A DNA stretch of 64,000 nucleotides from Silene conica (lineage: Eukaryota > Streptophyta > Magnoliopsida > Caryophyllales > Caryophyllaceae), in NCBI GenBank assembly GCA_029255685.2, contig CM055319.2, forward strand, positions 24,150,247 to 24,214,246. The letters run 5' to 3'. The translations under genes were made by a program, and so were the position numbers. The notes under the pieces are model-generated. The model was not told the DNA's origin, ran no database searches, and saw nothing but the letters and a program-made list of their open reading frames with translations. Shown piece after piece: positions 46,201 to 57,611 of this stretch. Numbering within the stretch: position 1 is the stretch's first letter; each line of letters starts with the position of its first letter.

Positions 46201-49200
46201 TAACGCCAAACGGTAAACAACCTCCCCTACTCGATCCAAAATCTCGTAGGGGCCGATAAAGTTCCGGCTCAGCTTCCCTTCTTCCCAAATCTCATGACAC
46301 CTCTCATACGTGAAACTTTTAGTAACACCTTATCCCCAGCCTGTAACTTAATGTCCTTGCGGTGCAAGTCCGCATAGCTCTTCTGTTGATCCTAGGATGC
46401 TCTCATCTTCTGGCGGATCAACTTCACCTGCTCTATCATATCCTGAATCATCCGAGGGCCTAGCACGGCGGCTTCAGAACTGTCATCCCAACACACTGGA
46501 CTCCTACATCTTCGCCCATATAAGGCCTCGAATGATGTCATCCAAATGCTCGTATGGTGACTGTTGTTGTAGGAAAACTAGATCAAATCTAGTCACTCTT
46601 CCCAACTACCTCCAAACTCCATCACACACGCCCTCAACATGTCCTCCAGGGTCTTGATAGTCGTCTCGGTCTACCCATTGGTAGCTGAATGAAACGTAGT
46701 ACTCATCTTCAGGGTAGTACCCATCATCTCCGGCAACTCTTGCTAGAAGCTCGAGATAAAAAGAGAATCTTGATCCGAAACAATATTCTTAGGAATCCCG
46801 TGAAACCTGACCACATTCTTCTTATAAGCAAAGGCCAACTCTGTCTTGCTCCAAGTGTCCTTTATACGGACTAAGTGAGCTGACTTGGTTAACATGTCCA
46901 CTATTACCCAAATCATGTTATTACCCCTCTAAGATCGAGGTAACCCCACAATGAAATACATCGAGATAAACTCCCTCTTCCATTCCGGTACCTCTAATGA
47001 CTGAATCTTGCCCTGCGGTCGGTGCTGCTCCCCTTTCACCCTCTGACAAGTTAAACATCTAACCACGAACTCTACAACATCCCTCTTCATTCGCGGCCAC
47101 CAAAAAGTCTGCTTAAGGTCCCTATACAGTTTATCCCCACCTGGATGCACTGAATAAGGTACACAATGAGTCTCAGTTAGAATCCTCTTCCTCAACTCCG
47201 CATAATCTGGAATGTACAACCTCCCATCGAACCGAAGGATCTCATCCCCACTCACGGAAAACCTCGACTGTCCCCCAGCTTCCAGCTTTGCTTTCCACTC
47301 GGTGAACTTTGCATCAGTCAGCTGGCTCTCTCTGATCTCATTATATACATTTAACTCCACCATCAGGTCACCACGCGCATCACCTTTCCTGATCACATGG
47401 ATAACCATCCGACCCACCTCGTCTCTCAGCCTCATCAAAGACATCGTTGTGCATAGGGAGTGCACACTCTTCTGACTCAATGCATCAGCAACCACATTTG
47501 CTTTCGCCTCCTCATGATATACTATCTCCATGTCATAATTTCCGATCAACTCCATCCATATCCCCTGCCTTATGTTAAGCTCCTTTTGGGTAAAGATGTA
47601 CTTCAGACTCTTATGGTCTGAGAATACCTTGAACGTCGCGCCGTACAGATAATGTCTCCAGATCTTAAGTGCAAAGACTACACCACCCAGCTTCAAGCCA
47701 TGAGTGGGGTAGTTCTCCTCGTACTGCTTCAGCTGCCTCGACACGTAATCGATTACCTTCCCATTCTGCATCAGAGCACAACCCAAACCATTCTTTGAGG
47801 CATTAGTATACACCTCAAAGTCTTCCACTCCCTTTGGCAAATCTAAGATAGGGGCTGTGATCAAACGTTCCTTTAGGGTTTGGAACGCTTTCTCATACTC
47901 CCTATCCCAGCTGAAGCTGTTGTCCTTCTTCATAAGCGCAGTCATTGGCCTGGAAATCTTAGGGAAGTCCTTCGCCCATTGCCGGTAGTAACCTGCCAAG
48001 CCTAGAAAACTGCGTACCTCAGCCATATTCTTAGGTGCCTCCCCAGTTAGACACCGCCTCAATCTTACTAGGATCTACTGCCACGCCCTCTTTTGAGATC
48101 ACATGACCCAAAAACGCTACTTTCTCCAACCAGAACTCCCACTTTGATAATTTAGCATACAACTGGTTGTCCCTCAGAGTCTGCAAAACAATCCTCAATC
48201 CTCCTTAGTCTTAAAGTAGACCAAGATATCATCAATGAAAACAACCACGAATTTGTCCAGGTAGGGACTAAACACGCGGTTCATCAAATCCATGAACACG
48301 ACAGATGCTTTCGTCAACCCGAACGGCATCACCACATACTCATAATGACCATACCTAGACCTGAAGGCGGTCTTCAGTATGTCACTCTCCCTTATCCTCA
48401 ACTAGTGATTACCCGACCTCAAATCAATCTTCGAAAATACCCCGGCTCCGATCAACTGGTTAAACAGGTCATATATCCTTGGCAAAGGGTAACGGTTCTT
48501 CACTGTCACATGATTCAGTTCTCGATAGTCTATACACAACCTCATACACCCATCCTTCTTCTTTACGAACAACAGTGGAGCTCCCCAAGGTGATACAATA
48601 GGTCGGATGTACCCCTTGTCTAACAGATTATTAAGTTGCTTCTTCAGCTCCTCTAACTCTCTCGGACCCATCCGGTAAGGAGCTTTTGAAATAGGTCTCC
48701 TACCTGGTTTCAGCTCCACACTGAAGTCAATGTCTCTCTTGGGCGGTAACCCAGGAATCTCCTCCGGAAACACATCACGGAACTCTCCCACAAACTGGAA
48801 TGCTCTCAACTGTAATCTCCTCAGCTCGGGTATCCCTCACATGACAAAGAATCAAAGGATACTTCTTCCTCAAGTATGACTTAAAAGTTAAAACTGATAT
48901 AACTTTGACCTTAAGCCTGACGACGAGACCCTTATACGACACTCTCACCCCCTTGGCACCCCTCACCGTCACCTTCTTTTGATGGCAGTCGATGGTAGCC
49001 TTATACTAACCTAACCAGTCCATCCCTACTATTACCTCAAAACCATCTAAAGGAAACTCAAAAAGATCAATAGGAGAATCTACTTGACCTATTACAAATA
49101 ATACTCTTTTATACACCTTCCGACATACAACAGCCTCCTCCGAAGGTATGAATACCTCATCATTAGCTAACTCAAACGACTCCAGCCCTAAACTCCTAGC

Positions 49201-49440
49201 ATAGCTTACAGACACAAAGGAATGCGTTGCCCTGGAATCAAACAAAGCGAAACTAGGACAGCCATGTATAAGAAAAGTCCCCGTCACAACAAGCGCGTCA
49301 TCTGCTGCAGCCTGCTTCCCTACAGCAAATAGCTTACCGCTATTCTTCTGGCCCTCACCTTGCACTGTCGTCGCAGACGAGGTAGGCTTCGCCGCTGATG
49401 CCTAACTAGCCCCCTCGTAAGGTCTCTGATAGCCTCCATG
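46201..49440 (-). pseudogene. Gypsy pol (PR-RT-RH-IN), multiply broken
   Basis: Protease (about 49300-49006) has DSRATHSF where DSGATHSF is expected, losing the catalytic-loop glycine, and ends at a TAG after VGMDWLG. After a frameshift the reverse transcriptase runs from 48809; KIDLRSGNH is followed by a TAG at 48402, and the active site reads FIDDILVYF (48255-48220 region). Another break precedes the long frame 48062-46929 with the RNase H, where YTNASKNGLG and HGLKLGG carry D-to-N and E-to-K changes at catalytic positions, and the integrase zinc finger (YSVHPGGDKL to CLTCQRVKGEQ). The integrase core beyond 46929 is full of stops. The last readable motif is GKLSRNFIGPYEILDRVGEV near 46290-46230, just before the CACTA end. 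Confidence 0.9.
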
Positions 49441-49445
49441 ATGGT

Positions 49446-51000
49446 TGATGCGTGTCTATTTTATGATGTTTTACATCTATTTTTACACGCATTTTGTCGC
49501 TCATTTACTATGTTTTAGCTTTTATTTCCCAACAATTGTCTACTTTCGTATTTTTATGCTCATTTGCAGATTTATGCGGAAAAGGAACGATTTTACAGCA
49601 AATTTATGCCCTCGGGAATTTTCATAGCCAGGGAACGAAGGAAAGTCAACTCGAAGCGTTAACCAAGTACCAAGAAGTCAAACCGAAGACAAATCAAGGC
49701 AGACCTACAGGAAAACAGGTCGACCGACCTACTACATGGGTCGGCCGACCAGGCGACTGTTATGGAAAGTCCAGAAATCCCTGAAGCCTGTCAAGCGGTC
49801 GAACGACCTACTACATAGGTCGACCGACCTTAGCGCAGACCCAGAATTTTCCGCAAAGCCCATTCAAGTGATTAGGTCATTAGGAAACTCTTATTTTCCA
49901 CCTATTTAAGCTAATTACGTGATGAGGGTTTGGCATTCGGTTTTATTCAGATTTAGAATTCGATTTTATTCAGTCTTTTAATTCAGTTTCATTCAGTTTA
50001 GAGAGAGTTTTAGTATACAATAGTTATTCCTTCATTATTCAAACACTTTTCTTTAGTATTGTTCATCATCAATCTTTCCACAACAATCAATAAAGTTCGT
50101 TCTTTTCTGCCCTAATCCTTATTTTCCGGTAATTCCTTTCTTAATTTCAGTTTTAATATTGTTCTTATCTTAGAATTATCAGTATCCGGTTTAAGTTAGA
50201 ATCCCAAGCCTTTATTGTTATTGCATGTTTAGATTGATGTTCGTTATGATTTCCATGTTTACTCCTGTTTTTATTATTGTTTCAATAGTCATGAGTAGCT
50301 AAATTCACATGTTAGGATGTAGGGAGTAAATATGCATTGATAGTGTAAATTCCGAAATCCGTCTGTTGCAGGCAGGAGGTCGGCCGACCGGGGTAGCTGG
50401 TCGGTCGACCGACTCGCGTTCGTATTCTGTTTCGTTTTAATTTGTAGACTATAATAACCTACAATGCGACTAAAGGGAGACTTGTAGGATGTTAGTAATG
50501 ACCTACCCAAGATTGAAAGATACGGGAAGGGCATTGGTTTACACTTTAAGATGGCTAGGTTACTTAAGACTGAAAGGTATGTGACCTAGAATTTAGTAAT
50601 CACCCTTATTGTTGACACCCAATAATTGTGAGACCTAGGAACTAATAGCATAGGCCGAAAGGAGCTATTAGGTAGCATAGACCTAAAGGATATTTTACAC
50701 CCCTTACGCGACTGCAATAGATGTTGACTTAGGATTTATACTATTTTAGCTATTTATTACCCAAACATCCTAGCGTCTCTTTTAATATAGTTTTATTCTC
50801 ATCTTTACTTACTTGTTTTATTTTTTTGTTTCTAGACTTAGTAACAATCAATCAAACCCCCACTTTTGTTACCCTAAAACATTGACATCAAACAATAAAC
50901 ATTCCCCACCTCTCTGTGGTTCGGCCCTGACTTTCTCTATCTATAGTTAAAGTTTAGGAATTATAAATTTTATCGTTGATACCCACAACGACGGGCATCA
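49446..51000 (+). repeat. 5' LTR of the nested element
   Basis: Starts TGATGCGTGTCTATTTTATG, ends ACCCACAACGACGGGCATCA. Paired palindromic 12-mers lie at 49718/49739, 49797/49818 and 50378/50399. Confidence 0.95.
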
Positions 51001-51005
51001 AATTT

Positions 51006-51023
51006 TGGCGCCGTTGCCGGGGA
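51006..51023 (+). other. Primer-binding site complementary to tRNA-Asp
   Basis: TGGCGCCGTTGCCGGGGA begins 5 bp inside the LTR and is the exact complement of the last 18 bases of plant tRNA-Asp(GTC) including CCA. Confidence 0.9.
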
Positions 51024-51079
51024 GGTGACGCCAGTGTTTATTGTTTTTAATCTTTTGTTTTCTTTCTCTTCTGCCGTCA

Positions 51080-52097
51080 ATGACCATCTCCCCTTTCCCA
51101 CAATTCGAGCATGAACCATTGTATATTGATCTTTTGTGATAGATTAACCTCTTTTCTTTCTCAGTCTGACCATCGTGTTAGTATTGGGGAGCTTTGTCGT
51201 ATCATTTATGATGGAGTTACTGGTAAAACCTTGATCGAGATTGAGGGAAAGTGTGGATGGGACTTTCTTGACCTACCTTATGAGATGCAATGGGAGCTTC
51301 TTATTAAAAACCAAATCCGAGCCAGTGGAGACACAGAGAGGTATGAGAGCACTGATTTTAGTAACTCGGATTCTTCTGTCGAGAGTGACCCTATCACTCC
51401 CATTGCTGAAGATTCACTTATTCTTGATAAGGATGAGTATGATAGGTTACTTGACCCTCTTTCCCTCCCCGTTGATAACACTGACTCGGAGACAGCTGAT
51501 GAGTTAGAAATTTACCCCTTGACTGACCAACCTATTTTTATAGGCGTTAGTAATGAACATGTCCCTGACGCATTTGAACCTTCGGTTAATGAAATTTGTT
51601 TTGTGCAGGATTCAGTTATTCACATTTCTAATGTTTTTGATAATATTAGTTAATGTTCTGCACAAGGATCCTTTACAAAGGATCCTTCGGAGGCTTTGAT
51701 GTGTTTTGAGGCATGTGCAGGTGAATCTCTTGCTCAGAAGGCTGATTTGGATGCTCCAGAAATTGCGACTCTAGTGGCAGAATCTATAGGCGGTAGAAAG
51801 AGAGATGTTCTCGATCGAGTAGTACCACTTACTCAATCAAATGATGTAGAGAACGAGGTCACTCAAACAAGTGATCATTTGGCTGAAGAAATAAGCCCTA
51901 AGAAGAAGAAACCGAGGAAGGTGTCGGCCCACGACTTGGAAATCGACAACTCCGTGAGATGGATGGCTAGAGCTGTGGATGATGACCCACCTTTCTACAC
52001 GGTGGAGAGAAACTCGTCTACCCAAATCACCGTAGCTGAAGGGGTAGCTTGTAGTCAGAGCCCTTGGTCAAAGAAACCTCGCATCCTTCGCGGATGA
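51080..52097 (+). pseudogene. Gag-like ORF of the nested element, one frameshift and one stop
   Basis: The first ATG (51080) gives MTISPFPQFEHEPLYIDLL, resembling the PFPxFExEP start of Athila/Tat gag proteins; a frameshift near 51133 leads into the frame open from 51111. That frame is interrupted only by a TAA at 51651-51653, and continues in the same frame to 52097. Features: IGELCRIIYDGV and WDFLDLPYEMQWELL (helical gag-like part), a long acidic Ser/Asp-rich segment, and a basic PKKKKPRK near 51895-51920. There is no zinc knuckle. Function beyond a gag relation is unknown; the acidic-then-basic layout is unusual. Confidence 0.55.
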
Positions 52098-52925
52098 CTT
52101 CTTCTTTTTGCTCGTTTCAATTTTTCTTAAGATTATTTTCTGTTTTGTTGAGACTCTTTCGTTTTTGGTTGCTTTAGTTTTTAGAACAATTGTTTTTGCT
52201 TTCGTTGCGTAGTTAAGACAAGTAGACTTGGTTCTGGATTTTTGCGCATGTTTTGGGCGCATGTATAATGATTTTCAGGTTTGGGGAAGGTTAACTTGGT
52301 TAATACAAGTTAATCTCGCGAAGAAGGAGGCTACTGTACAGGAGTCTGGGTCGACCGACCACCACCACCAGTCGGTCGACCAGACCCCTGCATTCCAGAA
52401 GTTCTGTACGACTGGCAATTGGTCGGTCGACCAGGAAGGGGGGTCTACCGACCAGCTCTCCTGTGCAGACGACTCAAGGTATTTCGGGAAGCGTGCAAAC
52501 ATAATAGGGAAGCCTTTCCTTATTTTATCCTTCATATTTCCGCTCCTTCTTCTAATTTCAAACCTTCAAATTCATTATTTATCACCCAAAACATTCTTAA
52601 TCCCCGAAAAAGGTCTTTCCTTTGTTTGACTTTTTCATGTACTTGGAGTGGCACTGCTGGCCACCAAAACCTCCCAGCTTACGCTGGTTTGGGGAGGTTT
52701 CTCATGCGCTTTAAAAATCCAGTGAGTCCTTTCCTTTTTCCTTGGTTTTTACTTTTTGTTTTTAATTTTCTGAAACCTTTACTTAGGCTAATGCACAATG
52801 GGGACATTGTGCGGGTTGGTTTGGGGAATGGTTTCGTGTCACATGCATTGTTCCATTGCATTTTATCACACGTTTATTGCATTTCTGTATTGCATTGCTT
52901 TTTCTTTATTTTTACTTGCATATAC

Positions 52926-53652
52926 AAAATCCAAAAAAAAAAAAAAAAATTAGAAAAATTCAAAAATTTCCAAAAAATGCACGTTTATTTTAGCATATAG
53001 GTCGAGTCGGAACGAGAGTATTTCAAGGATGATTTTGCTATCTTACATGTTTATGCCTTTACTTTGTCTTGTCAACTTGTTTTAGTATGAGAGTCTTTTG
53101 CATATCTACGAGTTTTTGTCAACTTGTTTTCTTGAGACTTGACTTATACCTTGGCAACCTACTATACATTCTAAGTTTTAGAGCTTTATTTCCTGGTTTC
53201 TTTTTTAAACCAGTTGTCTAGGATGTGAGTAGTACTCCCCTTGGAACATGTCACGTCAATATGCATAAACATGAACTTGAATTGCTATATACTTGTTTTA
53301 CTATCTTGTTTTGTGAGTCTTGGTACGTGCATTTGGGATCCCTTTTCTCTTAATTACCCATAAGCCTTACATAGCCAAAATTGCCTTTTTATTCCCCCAA
53401 AACTACATCCCATACTTAGCCTACCCTTCGAAGCTAGTATTTGTGGTCTTTGGTTCATTTTTTGAGGCATCTTGGTTTGTATGTTTTCTTGAGCAAAAAG
53501 AGAAAAGAAAGAAAGAAAGCAAGAAAAGAAAAGAAAGAAAAAGAACAGAAAAATTCAGAAAAAGAAAGAAAGAAAACAAGAAAACAAAAAAAAAAGAAAA
53601 AGAACAGAAAAAGAAAGAAAAAGAAAGAAAGAAAAGAAAAACGAAAAATCAA
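52926..53652 (+). repeat. Low-complexity A- and GA-rich part of the nested element
   Basis: A poly-A run (about 52935-52950) and a long AAAGAAAG-type purine tract (53490-53650) occupy the middle of the interior. ORFs here are low-complexity Lys/Glu translations and not genes. Confidence 0.8.
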
Positions 53653-54349
53653 AATTTACAGCAAAGTCAGTCGACCGACCACCTTCATAGGTCGGTCGAC
53701 CAACTGACAGGGTCAGATTCAAAATTTCGTTCTGAAAATCCCTTTCTTTTATATGTTATTACTCCCATGCTTCATTCAAAAAAAAAATATTTGGGAATCC
53801 TTTCTTATATACAATGTGAGAGTTGTGCTACAAAAGAGCACTTTCTTAATATGAAAAGTTGTGAAATATGTTGTTGGGAACCGGTTTTACTAGCTTGGCT
53901 ACTAACCCCACAAATCCAAAAACATCTTAACCGCTTTTTACCCTTCATCTCACATATCTTTCAATTACCTCAATTGCATGTGCCTAAGTCACTTGATGAG
54001 TATAAGTATGCATAGTTATAGAATTCTTGTTCATGTTAGATTGCAGGCATGTTTTCATGGGTCGCAGTTGGGTGAGTGTCATGACAAATATATTTCTTCC
54101 CATCTTTTACATATACTCACCCTTTGCTTCATGAGTGTCTCGAGCATACCGCGAGAGTCCATGGTATAAAGTCTCTATAGTCTTTATTTTTGCAAGTTTG
54201 ACAACGCTATAACTCGTTTGCATGATTTGAATACTATCTCATTTTGGACTTGGCATTGGCTTAAGCTTACATGTAAATTTCGCTCTGAGATTGAAATCGT
54301 TCCATTAGTTAAGATCGAGTCTATTTCTTGCTTGAGGGCAAGCAAGGTT

Positions 54350-54363
54350 TGGTTTGGGGAATT
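54350..54363 (+). other. Polypurine tract of the nested element
   Basis: GGTTTGGGGAATTT directly precedes the 3' LTR, after AGGGCAAGCAA; purine-rich with the T interruptions seen in Athila/Tat relatives. Confidence 0.6.
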
Positions 54364-55922
54364 TGATGCGTGTCTATTTTATGATGTTTTACATCTATTT
54401 TTACACGCATTTTGTCGCTCATTTACTATGTTTTAGCCTTTATTTCCTAACAATTGTCTACTTTCGTATTTTTATGCTCTTTTGTAGATTTATGCGGAAA
54501 AGGAACGATTTTACACCAAATTTATGCCCTCGGGAATTTTCATAGCCATGGAACGAAGGAAAGTCAACTCGAATCGTTAACCAAGTACCAACAAGTCAAA
54601 CCGAAGACAAATCAAGGCAGACCTACAGGAAAACAGGTCGACCGACCTACTACATGGGTCGGCCGACCAGGCGACTGTTATGGAAAGTTCAGAAATCCCT
54701 GAAGCCTGTCAAGCGGTCGACCGACCTACTACATAGGTCGACCGACCTCAGCGCAGACCCAGAATTTTCCGCAAAGCCCATTCAAGTGATTAGGTCATTA
54801 GGAAACTCTTATTTTCCACCTATTTAAGCTAATTACGTGATGAGGGTTTGGCATTCGGTTTTATTTAGATTTAGAATTCGATTTTATTCAGTCTTTTAAT
54901 TCAGCTTCATTCAGTTTTAGAGAGAGTTTTAGTATACAATAGTTATTCCTTTATTATTCAAACACTTTTCTTTAGTATTGTTCATCATCAATCTTTCCAC
55001 AACAATCAATAAAGTTCGTTCTTTTCTGCCCTAATCCTTATTTTCCGGTAATTCCTTTCTTAGTTTCAGTTTTAATATTGTTCTTATCTTAGAATTATTA
55101 GTATCCGGTTTAAGTTAGAATCCCAAGCCTTTATTGTTATTGCATGTTTAGATTGATGTTCGTTATGATTTCCATGTTTACTCCTGTTTTTATTATTGTT
55201 TCAATAGTCATGAGTAGCTAAATTCACATGTTAGGATGTAGGGAGTAAATATGCATTGATAGTGTAAATTCCGAAATCCGTCTGTTGCAGGCAGGAGGTC
55301 GGCCGACCTGGGTAGCTGGTCGGTCGACCGACTCGCGTTCGTGTTTTGTTTCGTTTTAATTTGTAGACTATAATAACCTACAATGAGACTGAAGGGGGAC
55401 TTGTAGGATGTTAGTAATGGCCTACCCAAGATTGAAAGATACGGGAAGGGCATTGGTTTACACTTTAAGATAGCTAGATTACTTAAGACTGAAAGGTACG
55501 TGACCTAGAATTTAGGAATCACCCTTATTGTTGACACCCAATAATTGTGAGACCTAGGAACTAATAGCATAGGCCGAAAGGAGCTATTAGCTAGGTAGCA
55601 TAGACCTAAAGGATATGTTACACCCCTTACGCGACTGCAATAGATGTGGACTTAGGATTTATACTATTTTAGCTATTTATTACCCAAACATCATAGCATC
55701 TCTTTTACTATAGTTTTATTCTCATCTTTATTTACTTGTTTTATTTTTTGTTTCTAGACTTAGTAACAATCAATCAAACCCCCACTTTTGTTACCCTAAA
55801 ACATTGACATCAAACAATAAACATTCCCCACCTCTCTGTGGTTCGACCCTGACTTTCGCTATCTATAGTTAAAGTTTAGGAATTATAAATTTTATCTTTA
55901 ATACCCACAACGACGGGCATCA
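54364..55922 (+). repeat. 3' LTR of the nested element
   Basis: 1559 bp, nearly identical to 49446-51000; palindrome pairs at 54636/54657, 54715/54736 and 55297/55318. A 4-bp GCTA insertion near 55590 distinguishes it. Confidence 0.95.
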
Positions 55923-55927
55923 ATGGT

Positions 55928-56973
55928 TGTACCCACCGTAGCTCTGCTTGCCCTGGTTACTCCACGGACTCACTGGACGACTATTCCCATAACTCTGAGA
56001 AGCTTGAGAAGGTCCCTGATAACTGCCTCCCCCAAACATCTTGCACTCAAACCTCTTATGCCCTGATCCATCGCAGTTGAAGCATTTGGTCACAGGAGTG
56101 TCGATGTAGCTGCGACCCCCCCTTTTCCCCCAGCACCTGCACCAGTCCCACCATTAAAGTAAGAACGATTCTGACTAAAATTCTCTTTCTTCTGCACATC
56201 CCCAATACTCTCTCCATCCGACTTCCTTTTCTCACCGCTCATCTCCTTAACTTCCTTTGCCAGATCAGCCAACCTCTCTACATGCCCTGCTCTCTCATAG
56301 ACCTCATTGAGGTCAGAAGCTGTCTCCGCAGGCAGTCTCTCCATGATCCGAACAGCCAACCCCTTCTCGAACCGAAGCGCATGAGCCTGAGGAGTCATCC
56401 CCATCTCCTCTACCTATCGAGCCAAATCGTTGAATTTGATGTAATAATCGGAGATAATCATCTCCTCAGTCATGCGGAGGTTGGCGAACTCAGCCCTCAA
56501 CCTACTACGGACGTGCTCCGGAATGAACTCACGCCGCATAGCAGCCTTGAAAGCCTCTGATGGTACATGGTCCTGCCCATCTCCTCAAAGTAGTCACAAG
56601 CTTTCCCTTTTTCGCGACCCCACCAACCCCCTGCCAGACTGCGCAGATAGAATGCAGCCTGGCACACCTTGAGGTCGTCAGGACAGTTGACCACCTCGAA
56701 CACACTCTCCATGTCTCGCATGCAATCTTCCATCAGACCGGGTATCCCCGCACCGTCGAACATAGTAGGCCGATGACGAGCCATCGCATTACTGATATCA
56801 TGGGCATTCACCTGAGGTGCCCGAGCTCTCTCAAAATTCCCGACTGCAATAATCAGGGTCTCATGGCTTTCGATCATTTGAGTCATCTCTTCGATCGACA
56901 TAGATACGGCCCGGATCATAGCCGGGGTCGCATTGGGTGGTAGGTTCGGAGGATTCACTCTTTTGGTGGCCAT
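55928..56973 (-). pseudogene. Gypsy gag, broken by frameshifts and by the nested element
   Basis: Starts at ATG 56973 (MATKRVNPPNLPPNATP). The retrotransposon gag domain follows (RPTMFDGAG, AAFYLRSLAGGWW), with a frameshift near 56560 and an in-frame stop before MGMTPQAHALRFEKGL (56404). The zinc knuckle region (about 56085-56045) is shifted out of frame after a basic linker. The nested element splits the gene just downstream, and the remainder joins the protease at 49440. Confidence 0.85.
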
Positions 56974-57071
56974 CGTAAACTATTAAAAAGGAAGGAGGTA
57001 AATGTAAGCACACAGCCTACGGCTCATAAAAAAATCGAAAAGAAAATAACAAAAAGTTTCTGACATTAACC

Positions 57072-57330
57072 ACTCAGTCGAGTACTCAGCACTCGGTCGA
57101 GTTCCCTCTACTCGGTCGAGTAATCGCCACTCGGTCGAGTAACTCCTACTCGGTCGAGTTCTTCTAACTCGGCCGAATTAGCCATACTCAGTCTATTATC
57201 TCATGCTCGGCCGAGTATCTCATTCTCGGCCGAGTATCTCATACTCGGTCGAGTATTCCACGCTCGACCGAGTATCTTTTACTCGGTCGAGTGCCGCCCG
57301 CTCGGTCGAGTACTCCCCACTCGACCGAGT
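57072..57330 (-). repeat. Array of 14 palindromic 12-mers with 7-base variable spacers
   Basis: Units start at 57072 and every 19 bp thereafter to 57319, without exception. The consensus is ACTCGGTCGAGT, a near-perfect palindrome, with variants ACTCGGCCGAAT, GCTCGGCCGAGT, GCTCGACCGAGT and one degraded ACTCAGTCTATT. Spacers (for example TCCCTCT, AATCGCC, AACTCCT, GCCGCCC) are mostly unlike each other but always 7 bases. The array lies between the primer site and the gag ATG of the gypsy element. Confidence 0.97.
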
Positions 57331-57596
57331 CACATATCACAATAACTATTCGTGAATGAAATTTCACCTTCACCGATTCTACACATCATAAGGCTTTAGC
57401 AATCACCAACTATACACACACATGCATACATGTTATTCTACCCTTAGTGGCCAAGTGCTAGGGTGTAAGCAAATTTCGCGGTTCCGGGACGTCTCCAAAA
57501 CCTTTGCGGTAGCCTTACGACTTAACACTTGGCGTTCATTTTATTTAAGACACATCCTAAGTTCAATGGGTTCATTGGTTTAGGTGCCAAGATCGT

Positions 57597-57609
57597 GGCT
57601 CTGATACCA
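57597..57609 (-). other. Primer-binding site of the gypsy element
   Basis: TGGTATCAGAGCC on the minus strand, two bases after the LTR end; tRNA-iMet type. Confidence 0.9.
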
Positions 57610-57611
57610 TT

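Larger units (their letters stand above)
49446..55922 (+). mobile_element. Complete non-autonomous LTR element (LARD-like, Athila/Tat-type primer site)
   Basis: 6477 bp with LTRs of 1555 and 1559 bp and a perfect duplication ATGGT (49441-49445, 55923-55927). Its primer site matches tRNA-Asp, as in Athila/Tat-lineage elements, and a polypurine tract precedes the 3' LTR. The 3.36-kb interior has one gag-like ORF and no pol, so it depends on another element. The LTRs differ at few positions, indicating an insertion younger than the gypsy host, into the host's gag just after the zinc knuckle. It carries nine 12-mer palindrome pairs (three in each LTR, three internal). Confidence 0.93.

Noticed and set aside
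53320-54015. 231-residue ORF in the nested element
   Set aside because: Its middle is translation of a GA-rich simple tract and the ends lack recognisable motifs.
57072-57330. CRISPR-like array of palindromic repeats and spacers
   Set aside because: Repeats of 12 bp and spacers of 7 bp are far too short, no cas genes exist, and the array lies in a plant gypsy leader.
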